From Setomelanomma holmii (taxonomy: Eukaryota > Ascomycota > Dothideomycetes > Pleosporales > Phaeosphaeriaceae): DNA of 64,000 nucleotides. This document shows, one piece after another, positions 20,086 through 31,223 of this stretch (the first letter of the stretch is position 1; each line of letters begins with the position of its first letter). The DNA is taken from positions 124,001 to 188,000 of the forward strand of contig ML978163.1 in assembly GCA_010015745.1 (NCBI GenBank). Direction: 5' to 3'. The position numbers and the translations under genes were made by a program. Under the pieces are notes generated by a model. It did no database searches, was not told the DNA's origin, and was given only the letters and a program-made list of their open reading frames with translations.

Positions 20086-21183
20086 ATGTACGATCGCACC
20101 ATCGCCTTCCTAGTGATGATCGCGCCCGAGTGTCCGCTGACCCTCAGAACCAAAGGATTGCGTACGTAGGGTGTTGACAGTATCCTCCTTGCGAGAGACG
20201 ACAGACAGTTCAATCGTCGTATAGCAGAGGACGAGCCGAGAGAGAGAGATGAGATGACGTAGATTCTGAGATTCATGTTCGTACGGCTCGGCTTCGTACC
20301 TTCTGGCTACAACCGCGAGTTGACGGGTCTCTTGACCAAAGTGTCGCTCCTCGACAAGGACGACAAGCTCAACGACGGCATCGTCGCCAAGCAGGACAAA
20401 CTGGTGATGGCCGACGCTTATGGAAAGAGTTCCTTCATCGTCAAATTCGTCGACGGAGCTATCTCCCGCGAAGCTTGCCTGGTCAAGTTGACCAACTGAG
20501 ACCTTCACGCTCGTATATGCCGCGTGCGAGGCGACGACCCAAAGGCACAAGAGTAGGAGACAACCATCGCCGAGCTGCAGTCGCGTATCAAGACCACATA
20601 TCATCAAGCCTGCTCTGCGGCATGCACGTAGCAAAGGGCCCTCAAGACAACAAAGGCATTGGTCGAGCAAAGGTCGAGCGGGACTTCCTCCGAGAGAGGA
20701 AGAATATCACAGTCCTGCCTGTACTCGCAGATGCCCCGCTGCAGACCATCGGGGAGCTTCAAGCTACCCCAATGGTGCCACTGTTCAACAGAGACGAAGC
20801 GACGCGCATCGCGTTTCGGGAGTCAGTGGAGTGGCGACGTATACGCTTCATTCTTTGGATATGTCGCCACCGCGGTCGATGTATCGTGAGTACATGTACC
20901 AGCCATTCTTGAGCATTTACTGAAGTCTTTCCAGCGCCATGAAGGAGATGGAACAGTTCGATACGGTATGGGGTTTCCGGCTCATAGGTTTGAGCATGCT
21001 GGACGCACTATCATCTAGACACTCATGTGTTTGATTTAGCCATCTGCGACCAGGACTTCGAATATATCCGAACATGCTCTTACAGCCACGCATACTACCA
21101 TATCACAGTCTTATTCAGCCTTCGCATACACCAGTGAAGAGCTGCGCAAGTACTAGAAGAAAGAGACATATCCACTCTACCGC
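20086..21183 (+). pseudogene. Decayed unknown gene, copy 1 (multiple in-frame stops)
   Basis: One frame from ATG 20086 (MYDRTIAFLV) stays protein-like for 267 codons but contains stops at 20167, 20260, 20497, 20554 and 20629 (four TAG, one TGA). It then reaches a good donor at 20886 (GTGAGT), with acceptor TTTCCAG at 20934, and runs on to AMKEMEQFDT. Segments SILLARDDRQFNRR, EDEPRERDE and LTGLLTKV match copy 2 at 21448. Two of the stops fall where copy 2 has Gln codons (CAG, CAA). Further coding-like stretches (FDLAICDQDFEYIRTCSY at about 21030-21085) suggest the 3' exons. The family is unknown. Stops at Gln codons suggest C to T mutation of a duplicated gene. Confidence 0.6.
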
Positions 21184-21345
21184 CGCTATATCCTATCTCA
21201 TGAAGACCATGGCTGCGCTGAGACTCAAGTAGGTAGGTATAAAACTTGATCCTTGCATTCTGAATACCAGGGAGTTAGCCAGGAACTTCGTCGAACCGTT
21301 GCTAGGGGTTCCTGTTGGGCTTCGGAGGCTTATGAGTCCGCCAAC
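21184..21345 (+). pseudogene. Short coding-like fragment between the two relic copies
   Basis: The stretch around 21200-21230 (SYLMKTMAALRLK) could join over GTAGGTAGG...ACCAG to ELARNFVEPLLGVPVGLRRL at 21272-21340, which ends at TGA. Both halves look coding, but the product is unrecognised and short. It may be the 3' end of copy 1 or an independent remnant. Confidence 0.3.
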
Positions 21346-21447
21346 GTGAGCTTCGTCGCAGGCGAAGATAAACACACTTCGCTCCTACACCACCTCCCAC
21401 AATTCGAACATATCCTATCTGTCGCACAGACTCAGCAGCCAGCCATC

Positions 21448-21784
21448 ATGTTCGACAAGACAATCCAGTATCCACTGAACATACATGCTCAATATTCACC
21501 AACTCTGAAGGCGGACGCCCTGCGCGTGCAGGATGACATCGTGCTGGCCCGCAACGACAGGCTCCTTAATAGGCAGATACGGATGAACGAGCCAAGAAGT
21601 AGAGCTGAGGCAACGCAATTGGCGAGGACCATGTTCGTCCGGTTTCGGATGCGCGACTGCTAGCGAGAAGCGGACACTGAGTGGGCCGTTGACCAACCTG
21701 GTCATGCTCAACTTCTGAGACAAACCCAACAAAGATATCACCGCCAGCATCAACAAGGTGGATTTCGTTCTAGCTTTTGAGTAG
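21448..21784 (+). pseudogene. Decayed unknown gene, copy 2 (frameshift and stops)
   Basis: From ATG 21448 (MFDKTIQYPL) the frame reads DDIVLARNDRLLNRQI, NEPRSRAEATQ and MFVRF, each aligning with copy 1 at 20086. At about 21655 the frame is lost; similarity resumes in another frame as RTLSGPLTNLVML, then DKPNKDITASINKVDFVLA after a TGA, matching RELTGLLTKVSLL and KQDKLVMA of copy 1. The copy is therefore a 5'-proximal portion of the same gene with at least one indel and one stop. The frame upstream of 21448 is open for about 65 codons more, so the true start is unsure. Confidence 0.55.
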
Positions 21785-22099
21785 TCATTTGCTTAAATAG
21801 TGAGCAGGCCTCCAATCATGTCCAGCGCGAGGAGCGTTTTTCGCCATGCGTTCACAGCGCCAAAACACTAAGCAATAGATAGTATTCTAGTGTAAATGTG
21901 ACTAGTAATGTAATGGTGAGGTCGTAGGTTATGCAATCTGCCGTAGGTCTCAGCGTTAGAAGTCGCAGGTGGAGCGAATCGTGGGTACAGAGAAGAGAGA
22001 CCAAGGACGGCATTGACTACTTGTGTCCACCTCGATGGTTCCATATTATCTCTTTTTCTCTTACTAATTATTTGCAGGAAAATTTGCGCCTCTGTTAGG
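21785..22099. other. Intergenic region, no gene seen
   Basis: No supported feature between the copy 2 relic and the next decayed gene. Confidence 0.4.
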
Positions 22100-23540
22100 T
22101 TTACTAGAGGTCATACTCGAGGCAATGTAGACTCCAAGCTTCACAAACGGCTGCCCTGCGACGAACATCTGTGACGAGCATATAACCTAGCATGTCCGCG
22201 ACTGTCTTCTTCGCGCCAACCATATCTCGCACTGTTTTTTGACATCCTCGCTCGTGCTCTCGATGCTTTACAGGGCTGCAGTAGTCTCTGCGATGGCCTT
22301 CTGGCATGCGTTGTTGAGTGCAGTCTGTATCCTTTAGGTCGTCTTCCATTCCTCTCTATCAATGTTACAGGTACCAGAACCTCAGCCCGATATCGCTTGA
22401 AATCCAATACCATGCCCCACTTCTTGCCCGCCGACGTCTGATTGTTGATAGCGAAATGAGCCTCTCGCAGCTCATTGTTCAGTTCCTGACCTTCATCGAT
22501 GTGCCCGTTGACTGCTCGGCTCGCGTTATTGGCACACTTGAGGAGCTCATTTAGCTCGTCGGATTGGATGTCGCTGATACCGTCGATAAGCTTCTCTACC
22601 TCTCCAAATTCGATTTTATCGTTTATGAATGCTTGAGCTTTTGACAGACGTGGAGTGGCAGTATGTGAGATTTGGTTGGGAGAGTGCGGCGCAGACAGAG
22701 ACGCTTGGCCATCAAGCGTACGTTGGGAACTTGGGGGCCTGGAAGCACTCGCCTTGCTTGTCGAGAGTCTTGAGATCGAACAAAGGCCGTGAAGCTGTAC
22801 AGGCGGAGTCATGCTCCACCCTTCGTTTTCATACGTGCAGGGACTTTCATCTCGGCGCCTCTTGAATTGCTTGGTGGTGCATTTGCTTCATCTCGTGAAC
22901 GGCGAGGTGGCTCCTGCCGCATGAAACCAACCGATTAGGATTTCCATGCCCGAATTTGCAGGCTGGAGGGAGACGATAGGAAAGCGAAGCAATACGAGGA
23001 CGCTGTCCTTCAGCTTTGAGGAATGGTCTATCGCGTGTACGAGCAGGCATGGGTGGAGGTCTGCGATGCCGTCCCGAAGACCAAGGGTACTGCCGGAATT
23101 GAACCTGAACAATCCTCGGCGTCCAATACAGCCTTTGTGGAAGGCCCTTAAGGCATCGAAGACAAATAGGCCTGTATATACTACTAGTTTGGTCAGAATG
23201 AACGTGCGCTGAGAATATGCAGGCGACTGAAATCTCCTTTCTGTAGACAGCAGCATGGCCCTGACAATACGTTTTGGATCCTTCAATCGTCGACATGTCT
23301 TGATCAAGTGTTCGCTGATCAAGTGTTTTGCGTCACGAGGTTGGCCCTCCGAGTTGAGAGCGAGTAGTCATTTCACGGCTTCAATGAGATCCAAATCGTG
23401 TCGTATTGCGTCTTGTATAGACATGTGTTCGCCACCTTCGTGTTTCTTCGTATCACTATCCTGCTCTTTCGTTTGCTGTTGAGTGTTCGAAAGTGTATGA
23501 GTCGTGTTAGACCCCAACTCGTGAGCTACTTGCAGTCTCT
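22100..23540 (-). pseudogene. Decayed unknown helical/coiled-coil gene
   Basis: Reading on the minus strand, coding-like segments follow each other with few breaks: QQQTKEQDSDTKKHEGGEHM and IRHDLDLIEAVK, a TGA at 23368-23370, then HLISEHLIKTCRRLKDPKRI. Next come GLFVFDALRAFHKG ... LRDGIADLHPCLLVHAIDHS (about 22890-23180), a frame change, EFGEVEKLIDGISDIQSDEL ... INNQTSAGKKWGMVLDFKRY (22380-22620), and finally LNNACQKAIAETTAAL and SIESTSEDVKKQCEIW in a frame broken by TAA codons. The end is helix- and charge-rich, as in coiled coils. Several stops could be C to T products (CGA to TGA, CAA to TAA). Some breaks may be introns, but the stops inside otherwise continuous segments argue for decay. 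The family is unknown. Confidence 0.45.
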
Positions 23541-23619
23541 CTTCCGCTCAACTGACGAATGTTGCTCTTGCTAAACGCGACCACAGCAGCTATACTCGTG
23601 AAGCGACACCATGGCAGAG

Positions 23620-25028
23620 TCATACTACACTTTCATTCAAACTTTGAAGCAGCGTACGTCCATCGCTCGGTACACCTCTGTGTAACGTCCAAGTCGCGTG
23701 AATTGTCTGCCTTTTCTTCTGGTTCTTCTTAACGGGCCATGGGAATTCCAGATTTTCGTCATCTCGCAGTATGCGCTCGGCACGTAGCTCGTGTCTTACT
23801 CCTTCGCGCAGAGGGATTACTTCCTCACCAGGCTGAGCTAAGAATTCCGCAAATGTAGGAGTGTCATACGAACTTGTTCGTTGAGTTTGATTGCTCGTAC
23901 TCTTCTCCTTCTTAGTGCTGGCTCCACCACTATGGTGTGGCAGCGAGCTCGAATTGCTCGGCTGGCTTGTCCAAAAGCTCCGGCTGACATGCTTGACGCA
24001 GCTGCCAAGTGAGCTCGAGATGTGAGTTGTGGTGGTAATGCGCTTCAGTAGTGGCCGAAGAGTAGCGAGACAGCCTGCGATGATGCTTGCACCACATTCG
24101 ATGGTTGACCAAATCGAGATGTTGACGGCATTCCAGAAGAAGTCATCGACTTGGGTGAGGCCATCGACGTAGCGGAAGCGCAGACCGGAGCAGATTACGC
24201 CACTATCAGAGGTCAGTGTGTGCTCAAAATGTCATGGGGAGATGACAGAAGGAGATGGATCTGAAACGAACTTACAGAGCTGCCAGACTCAAAATGAAGC
24301 CAACAGAGATCTTGGATTGACGTGTCATGTTTGCGTTCCAAAGTATGAAGACAGGTAGGAATAGGAAGACGAGATCCGTCAGTGTGGTCACGGCGGCCTG
24401 CGTGTATGCCACAAAGCGGTCTAGTGTCTGCGGCGTGCATTGGTGGGCAAGCTGTTGCATGACATAGTGGTCGAGGTTCGGCCCACACCTGAACAAGCAG
24501 TAGAAGAAAGACGCCGCGGACGAGAAGACGTTTATGCCGAGGTTGACGTAGATGATCCCGATCTGCAATGGCTTGATGACGATACGAGCGAAGAATATGC
24601 CGAGAGATATCTTGAGTGTCATGGTAGCTATAATGTATGTTGCTTCGCTGACAACGACCCACTGAAGAAGGTCAGCAAAGAATGCGGCGATATGAATGGT
24701 ATCGATTGACCTTGGTGAGTAGTTGTAGCTGCGAAAAGCCTGTGACATGTGTTCCTCCGCCATTCATCCCAATATACAGGAGCGCGGCGCAATACACAGT
24801 GAAGAGCATCTGTAGCTAGCATCAGCTGGAATATCCTCCAATGATATGATATGAGCATACACCTGCGACTATCATGGTGGAGTCATCCCAACCAAAGTTC
24901 GATATGATGTAGGTTCGCGTCCATATCCGCAGTAGGATGAAGAACCACGCAAGGGCCAAAAAAGCGATCGTGATCCTCTCAGACTGTTCGCCGGAGCGGG
25001 CCGTGCTATCATCGCTGTGCCGTGCCAT
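23620..25028 (-). CDS. Rhodopsin-domain (PTH11-like) seven-helix membrane protein
   Basis: Four exons, 24861-25028, 24711-24809, 24276-24661 and 23620-24202, join in phase (introns of 51, 49 and 73 nt with good GT-AG sites) to give 411 residues. The start ATG at 25026-25028 opens MARHSDDSTARSGEQSER, then a first helix, RIWTRTYIISNFGWDDSTMI (the family's WTR and GWDD hallmarks), and about six more hydrophobic helices, including VFLFLPVFILW and WNAVNISIWSTIECGASIIA, a typical TM7 region. The soluble C-terminal tail is Ser/Thr- and charge-rich. Such proteins are fungal plasma-membrane sensors of the PTH11-related class; ligand and pathway are not deducible. The truncated relative at 7222 shares the same hallmarks. 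Confidence 0.88.
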
Positions 25029-26339
25029 TTTGTTATTCGAAGGCGAAACGGTCCGGTGGTGTGAAGCTAGACAGGATAAGGCACGAGCATCATGACATGA
25101 TACAGCCTGTTAGTGAATGGGCGAGTAGAAGACGTCGGGGGCGCCTGCGATCTAGATCTGAAGATTTGCGAGGAAAGGAGAACCGTAGGAGAATCGGATG
25201 GTGGCTGAACGGCAGCATATCATGTGCAAGTGGATTTGAGCTCCATGGTCGCACAATGGCGATTCTGCAAGCTAAGTTTCGAACGGCGGCTACACAAACG
25301 TGGGACAAACTATGATGACGAGATTAGTAGGCTGTACAACGTCCTAGAAGGGATAAAGAGTCGTCGGAGAAGAAACACAAAAAGCTGAGTGCATGGTTTT
25401 TAATCTGAATTTTGCTTGCGGAAGAAAAAGTAAACATTGCGTGTCTGGGCTTGCTGAAACGAAAAAGCAGAGCATTGAAAATTCAAATGCTGCGCCGCGC
25501 TGCTAAATTGCCTTTCGAGAAGAGTTTTGAAACGAAGTTCGAGGGGCGTTAATATTCTTCTCCGTCATGTCCGTACTCTGTCGATCGTCCCTTCTTCGCT
25601 AAGCAAGAATTGGCGAAGGCGTTGATTCATGGCATCTGCGACACAGAGCAGCGCGAAGTCCTTAGAGCGTTGAGTAATTATCGGAACGATCGATGACGTT
25701 CATTGGTGGACCTGACTGGTTGTGGACACTATGGTCTGCTGTGAGACCCGAGAGGTGGAGGAGCGTTGCAGACAGGCGCGTGGTAGACGAAAATGGAAGC
25801 AGAGCAATTTCCTGCCGCTCGGGCCCACACCTTCTACCACCACTCAAAACACACCCCGGATACTCAACGTCAACGACACGCAACAGACACGAAAATCAAA
25901 GTCGCATTGGGTGTAAGAGCTGGGAACCAAGAAGCTATTATCGCAGGTCAATAGCAGCGCAGTCGAGAGATCGCAACATTGCCTTAGTATTTTGGTCGAA
26001 CACGGATGGACTACCCAAGCCATGAACTACCGCTCCTAGCTTGTACAACACGAATTTCGACTTCTCGAAACGCCACGATACTGCAACTGTGAAACAGGGT
26101 CTATGGCATAGCTCATCAATCTTCATTTTGACCGAACTTGGCTGCTGCGTACCGCCCACGCAGCAGTTTCTGAAGCTTCCAAACCTCTCTGAGAACCTGC
26201 TTTCACCCGCGACCTGGCCCACGGATTTGACACGAACCCTGCATATCCTGCGCGTATTCTCAATCGAGACATTCAAGGCGCCATCGAATTGGCTCACCCG
26301 ACCTCGTAACATCCACGCCCAGCACAACGACACACCACC
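25029..26339. other. Divergent intergenic region
   Basis: About 1.3 kb between the minus-strand rhodopsin-domain gene and the plus-strand APC10 gene; it should hold both promoters. Open frames here lie antisense or out of frame to APC10 and show no motif. Confidence 0.5.
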
Positions 26340-27587
26340 ATGCCATCGCTGCGCAACCGCGCACAAGCGCCCCACGGCCAGGATCAGTCCGACACGGACA
26401 GCGAGACCGACGTCTTTCCCGGCGCCCCACGCATGGGTCCCGGCGCCATGGAAGATGACGACATGGGCGGCGAACTCGTAGGCGTAGAGGGCGATGAGGA
26501 TCTCGAAGACGAAGAAGACGCACTCGCCGCCCAGCAATCCCAAGCACTCAATCTCGAACCTCCACCTCCCTATTTGCGCGAAATCAGTACGCTAGCGTCC
26601 TGGACCGTATCGTCGAGTAAACCAGGCTGCTCGATCCCGCAACTACGCCATCCTAGCACCAACTTATTCTGGCAGAGCGATGGCCCGCAACCACATTACC
26701 TCAACATCCACTTCTTCAAGCTCGTCAGAATCGTCGGACTGAGATTGTATCTTGACTTTGAACAAGATGAGTCGTACACGCCCACACGCATCATCTTCCT
26801 AGCAGGAAGTGGCATGAACGACCTGCAAGAATGGGGCGAGCTCAAACTCGACAATCCACGCGGCTGGGTCTGGGTCCCGTTTGACAAAGTCGGCGATCCT
26901 GATTCAGACGATGACGGTGCGGACGACGAGGACGGTGCGGACGATCAGAGAATGCTTGAAGCTCCGCCCCTCGCGGCTGCGGAGGGAGATGCGAGTTCGG
27001 ATTCAGAGAATAATAATCCGAGAATGCAGATGCAAGGACATGGCGAGCAGCAAACTCCTCAGAATCAACAAGTTCAACACCAACATCAGCTTGCAACTCC
27101 ACCATACCCACCCACCACGACAACAACAGCAACTCCAGGTCCTATACCAATGACACACCCCTCCTCCTCACTCCACCCCCATCACCAACATCCAAGTACA
27201 TACACCCCCACCCTTCCCCGCCCAAATCCCCGCCTCCCCTTCGCCGCACTCTCACCAAACTCTCCACACCCGCATGCACACCCCAGCCCACAGGCGAAAC
27301 CACCCCGAATGCCGGTTCTGCGGGCGCATCTAGTGCAGATCAAGATTCTGGAGAACCATCAGAATGGCAAGGATACGCATCTACGCGGCTTGCAGATTTT
27401 CGCCAGGAATGACGAGGGCCCGGGAAATAGGGCGGGTGGTGGAGGTGTGGCTGGGATGGGCAAGGTGAAGATGAGTAGCGGGAATGGTGTCGTGAATGGG
27501 ATTGGACGTGCGAATAGGGATGCAGATGGAGATGGAGATGTGGAGAGGTATGAGCTTGGTGGGTTGGAGGAGGATATGATGCGCTGA
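26340..27587 (+). CDS. DOC1: Anaphase-promoting complex subunit 10 (DOC domain)
   Basis: A single 415-residue frame from ATG 26340. The DOC jelly roll begins at about residue 75: YLREISTLASWTVSSSKPGC, then LRHPSTNLFWQSDGPQPHYL, HFFKLVRIVGLRLYLDF and SYTPTRIIFLAGSG. It resumes near the C-terminus with LVQIKILENHQNGKDTHLRG and LQIFA. APC10 is the core APC/C subunit that helps bind D-box substrates for ubiquitination in mitosis. Between the two halves of the fold lies about 135 residues of low complexity (Asp-rich, then Gln/His/Pro-rich), roughly residues 185-320, an expansion absent from the compact yeast and animal proteins. The N-terminus is acidic and disordered. Confidence 0.92.
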   Translation: MPSLRNRAQAPHGQDQSDTDSETDVFPGAPRMGPGAMEDDDMGGELVGVEGDEDLEDEEDALAAQQSQALNLEPPPPYLREISTLASWTVSSSKPGCSIPQLRHPSTNLFWQSDGPQPHYLNIHFFKLVRIVGLRLYLDFEQDESYTPTRIIFLAGSGMNDLQEWGELKLDNPRGWVWVPFDKVGDPDSDDDGADDEDGADDQRMLEAPPLAAAEGDASSDSENNNPRMQMQGHGEQQTPQNQQVQHQHQLATPPYPPTTTTTATPGPIPMTHPSSSLHPHHQHPSTYTPTLPRPNPRLPFAALSPNSPHPHAHPSPQAKPPRMPVLRAHLVQIKILENHQNGKDTHLRGLQIFARNDEGPGNRAGGGGVAGMGKVKMSSGNGVVNGIGRANRDADGDGDVERYELGGLEEDMMR

Positions 27588-27895
27588 GATGTATGAAATG
27601 GTATCGAAGAACGCAGTGTCGGTGTCTTGTTCGCTTCATGAGAAGTGCTGGAGCTGTTATGACATGACTGCGCAAATGGATATGGAGAATGTTTGATGAA
27701 GTTCGATTCCGACTGGACTTGCTTGCTACAAAGCAATCAATCGCTCTAACTTATTCTTGGACTCACGCACTCGCTCCAAAGCATTCGGAGTAATACATAG
27801 GCTAGCGCCAAACGTAAGAAAGATCTATGCCCTTTTTCGCCCGTGATAGCAAAGCGAGACAGGCGCCATTTTGAGCCGCACAAAAGTTTCTCCAT
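27588..27895. other. Convergent intergenic region
   Basis: The 3' ends of DOC1 and the elongase gene converge here; no gene was seen. Confidence 0.5.
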
Positions 27896-30106
27896 CTAAA
27901 ACAGGCCCTTGCCCTCGCCCTTATCTAACGTGTTGTTGATATCCTTCGGTTCCGGCTCCTTTTCCGGCTTCTTGACCTCTTCATCGGTGGGTTCAGCATC
28001 CTCCTTCTTGACGAGCACGCCAGACTCCTCCGTCTCCTTGCGCTCCTTCTTCTTTTGCGGCAGCTTCGACTTCTTCTCCTTCTTGCCGCCTGCTGTTTCC
28101 CATCCCGCGGACTGGTCGTCTGTGTTGCCGTTTGGCTTTTCTGACTTTTGCGATGCCAAGTCGGCTTCTTTCTTGATGTTGTCCTTGGTCTCATCGGCTT
28201 CCTCCTTGATGGCTTCGCTGTATATTTTGGACTCGTCTTCAGCCTTGTCCTTGGCCTCCTTTGACTTCTCTTTGACGCTGTCCTTGGTATCCTTCGCCTT
28301 CTCCGCAGCGGCATCCTTTGCCCCCTTCGCGTTGTCCTTGGTTGCGCTTGCCTTGTTTACGACGTCCTTCGCAATCTGCTGCGCCTTCTTCGCCGTTGCT
28401 TCTGCGCCTTCGTCAATCTCTTGTAGTTTTTGGTTGACTTTGCGCTTAACATCGTCAACGAACTTCTTGTTGGCCGGGCTCAGACTACCATGTCGCTCAT
28501 CTTTGGCAATGCCATTAGCCTTGACCTTGCGGCCACGGACGGTGTCTTTCGCCTTCTGAACTCCACTGGAAATTGCGTCTTCCGCGGACTTGCCAAGTGA
28601 CTCGAGCTCGCGTTCAACACCATGAGTTGCGTCATGCGCAGCCTTTTGGATGGCAGTGTGCTTGGTCTGGTGCTTGTTGTTGGGCGAAGTGCGACGCAAG
28701 TAGGACTTGAAGAAGAAGCGCATGAACAAAATGGTCAAAGGAGCGAGGTAGATCAAGTTGAGGTAGATAGCAAAGGCTTGCCCAGAGGTGTCGACGCAGG
28801 GAACGGACTGGTACTCAGTGCGGTAGAACACCCTGTTGACGGTCTCGTGAGGATGGTGGAAGAACTGCTCGATGGGATGCTCGGGGCGCTCTCCAGCGGG
28901 CAGATGCTGCTGTTGCCTGTAGGCAGGGACTGGCTGACCAGGCACGGCAATGTTCTCCGCAAGGCCCTCATCGCCGGCTGCGCGGTAGATGAGCTTGCGG
29001 AGGAAAGCTACAGCAGCGCCGGTCGCGGTGGGAAGAGCCGTTGCAGCCACACTCGTGGCCGAGGAGATTGCAGACGAAATGCTCGAAGAGCTCAGCTTGG
29101 GCGCAACCTTCTCCGCAACACTGTATGCGACGGAAACTGGGACTGTATACGAGACGAACAGATGTACGGCAGCATACGCCGAGCCCACGAGGAATTGCGT
29201 GATTTGAAGGGTGGTGAGGGTTCGCTTGACGACATTCGGGACGCGGTAGCCGAGAGCAGAGACGGTATAGTAAGTATACTAGAAGGAGTCAGTGATCCGT
29301 TTCTCGAGCCCATTTGATATTTTACTTACCATCATGGCGTGGATGCCAGAGTTGACCAAAACGAACATCCAGATAGGTGGAGACATGAAGCGCATGCCAG
29401 CCCACATGGACAGCATAGCACCGGCGTGGTGGTACTTCTGGAGAGTGGTGCTGCGCTTGCCCTTTGCGAGAATGATGGCCGTGTCGAGGACCTCGTAGAA
29501 CTTGGAGAGGTAGAACCACCAGCCCCAGAACGCAAGACCCTCGTTCCAGATCCTGCCAACATCCGTGGTGTCGGGCAATCCGGTGGCCGAATCAATCAAA
29601 ACATTGGTGTTCTTACTGGCCCAGGCGCTCGATGTAGCGTTGTAGGTGACCGCGTCGCCGAGTCCTCGAGGGCCGTGGATCTTGCAGAGAGCGTCGATGG
29701 TGCCAACAACCGCGTTAGGCTCGCTGTAGTGGGGAAACGAGCGCTTCAGAGCCATGACCATGGCAACGCAGGTAACAGCCGAGTAGACGGCGAGGAACAC
29801 GTTGTGGAATATGACAAAGGCGAAGAAGGGGCGCGTTTTCGCGATCCTCCAGGCCTTGTTGCCATGCTGGCGGTTGTACCAGTTGAAGTATGTGACCGTG
29901 ACAGCGTAGACTGAGGCGATGGTCAACGGGACCTTGTACGCGAGCGCGCCCTCAAAGATGTTCTGCGGGATGTGCCATGGGTTCGCAAACGTTGGCTCGC
30001 CGTTGTAGGGGTTCGTAATTGGCGGAGGCGCCGAGTCTGGGGGAAATTTGAAGACAGACCACGAGGGAAAGTCTGGGGTGTGGAGGGATGGGCCAGCGCC
30101 GGACAT
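27896..30106 (-). CDS. ELO-family fatty acid elongase with LEA-like charged tail
   Basis: Exons 29330-30106 and 27896-29278 join in phase over a 51-nt intron (GTAAGT...TTCTAG) to give 719 residues. The ELO core shows FWGWWFYLSKFYEVLDTAII, KGKRSTTLQKYHHAGAM (the His box, with Gln in place of the first His, as often in fungi), then the Met-rich MSPPIWMFVLVNSGIHAMM and YTYYTVSALGYRVP. These enzymes catalyse the condensation step of fatty acid chain elongation in the ER membrane. After the last membrane helix (about residue 430) come roughly 290 residues rich in Lys, Glu, Ala and Asp, with runs such as AKDAAAEKAKDTKDSVKEK resembling the 11-mer pattern of LEA group 3 proteins. Usual family length is about 300-350, so the tail more than doubles it. 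Confidence 0.88.
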
Positions 30107-31223
30107 GATGTGCGTGTTTGCTGCTGCGCAGCAGGCTGAAAGTGAGCGGATTCGCGCGCCGAAGCTCGAGGACGTGCGCTGGCTCGGTCAATTGCTCAAT
30201 TCAGAGTCTGAGGGCGGTGGTGGACGCGATGCGTTCGCTGCGTGGTTGAGCTGTTGGGGTGTTGTTGCGATGACGGCGCGTGTGGGATAGAAGCAAGAAG
30301 GTGCTTGCGTGGGCAAACCGCGACTTTTTCCCACTAGTGAGAGACGTCAACGGCTGAGCACAATAGTACACCTTTCACGGCACGCGACTTTGTTGACGGG
30401 GCCGATTGGAGCGTTGGCACTTGTCGTCAGTTTCCTTGTTGTTGAGCACGCGAGGGTGCTGCTTGACAATGCGATTCGCTCGGCTTGGAGCAGCGGTGTC
30501 AACAGTTAAAGATATACAGACGTCAGGCGCGCGTAGGGCTCGGTCTTGCCACGTTTTAGGAGCTGACAATGCGGCTTTGACGCTGCATCCAGCAGGAGAA
30601 AAAATTGTCGCTTTGACAATTTTCTTGGTTATGAGGTCGTTGCGGCGTCTAGCGGCCAATCCTGCCTTCCCCAGCCAATCGTAACCGTGACGTCGACCGA
30701 GGCAAGCCACCTCCCGTCCCAGTGATCTGAGCCTGGATCTCTCGGCACGAACATAGAGTATCTAGCCTATAGGAGAGCATCGTTTTACCTAGGAACCACA
30801 TGGAAGAACTGCTGCACTGTGCAATGGCCTCGCAAGTCTAACGAGTTAAGTCTTGGTTGAGAAGCATAGTCTCTCCTGCACCCGAAGCACAGACAGCTGC
30901 CAAAACGTGGTGGCAGGGGTGCGACGACCCTGAATACGTTCGGGCCCAAGCTTCTTGAACACCCCCCAATTGCTTAGAACCCTGCAACCATCTTATAGTG
31001 AGCATGTCGGTAGCTGTAAAGCTGTGGGCGTAACTACAGTCATCGTCTTGGTTGGACTACGTCAGGGAAACATGCCAATCATTTGAGAAATGTAATTCAA
31101 GTGGCTTGTCTGATAATCACCAGAGGTATTTGGATATCTTGTAGTCACATGTGGAACGAGCTTGCGAGAAGGGTATATCGTTATTGATGAGGATTACAAA
31201 TCGGCATTTGCAGAAAGAAAGGA
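30107..31223. other. Intergenic region, no gene seen
   Basis: About 1.1 kb holding the elongase promoter and the 3' flank of the next minus-strand gene; no coding or RNA feature was recognised. Confidence 0.5.

Noticed and set aside
20110..20670. A 186-residue minus-strand ORF
   Set aside because: It overlaps the plus-strand relic, which shows paralogy to 21448; the minus frame has no motif and starts at a non-ATG-supported position.
27909..28559. A Ser/Phe-rich 216-residue plus-strand ORF
   Set aside because: It is the antisense shadow of the Lys/Glu-rich elongase tail.
28622..29317. A 231-residue plus-strand ORF
   Set aside because: It lies antisense to the elongase exons, which carry clear family motifs.
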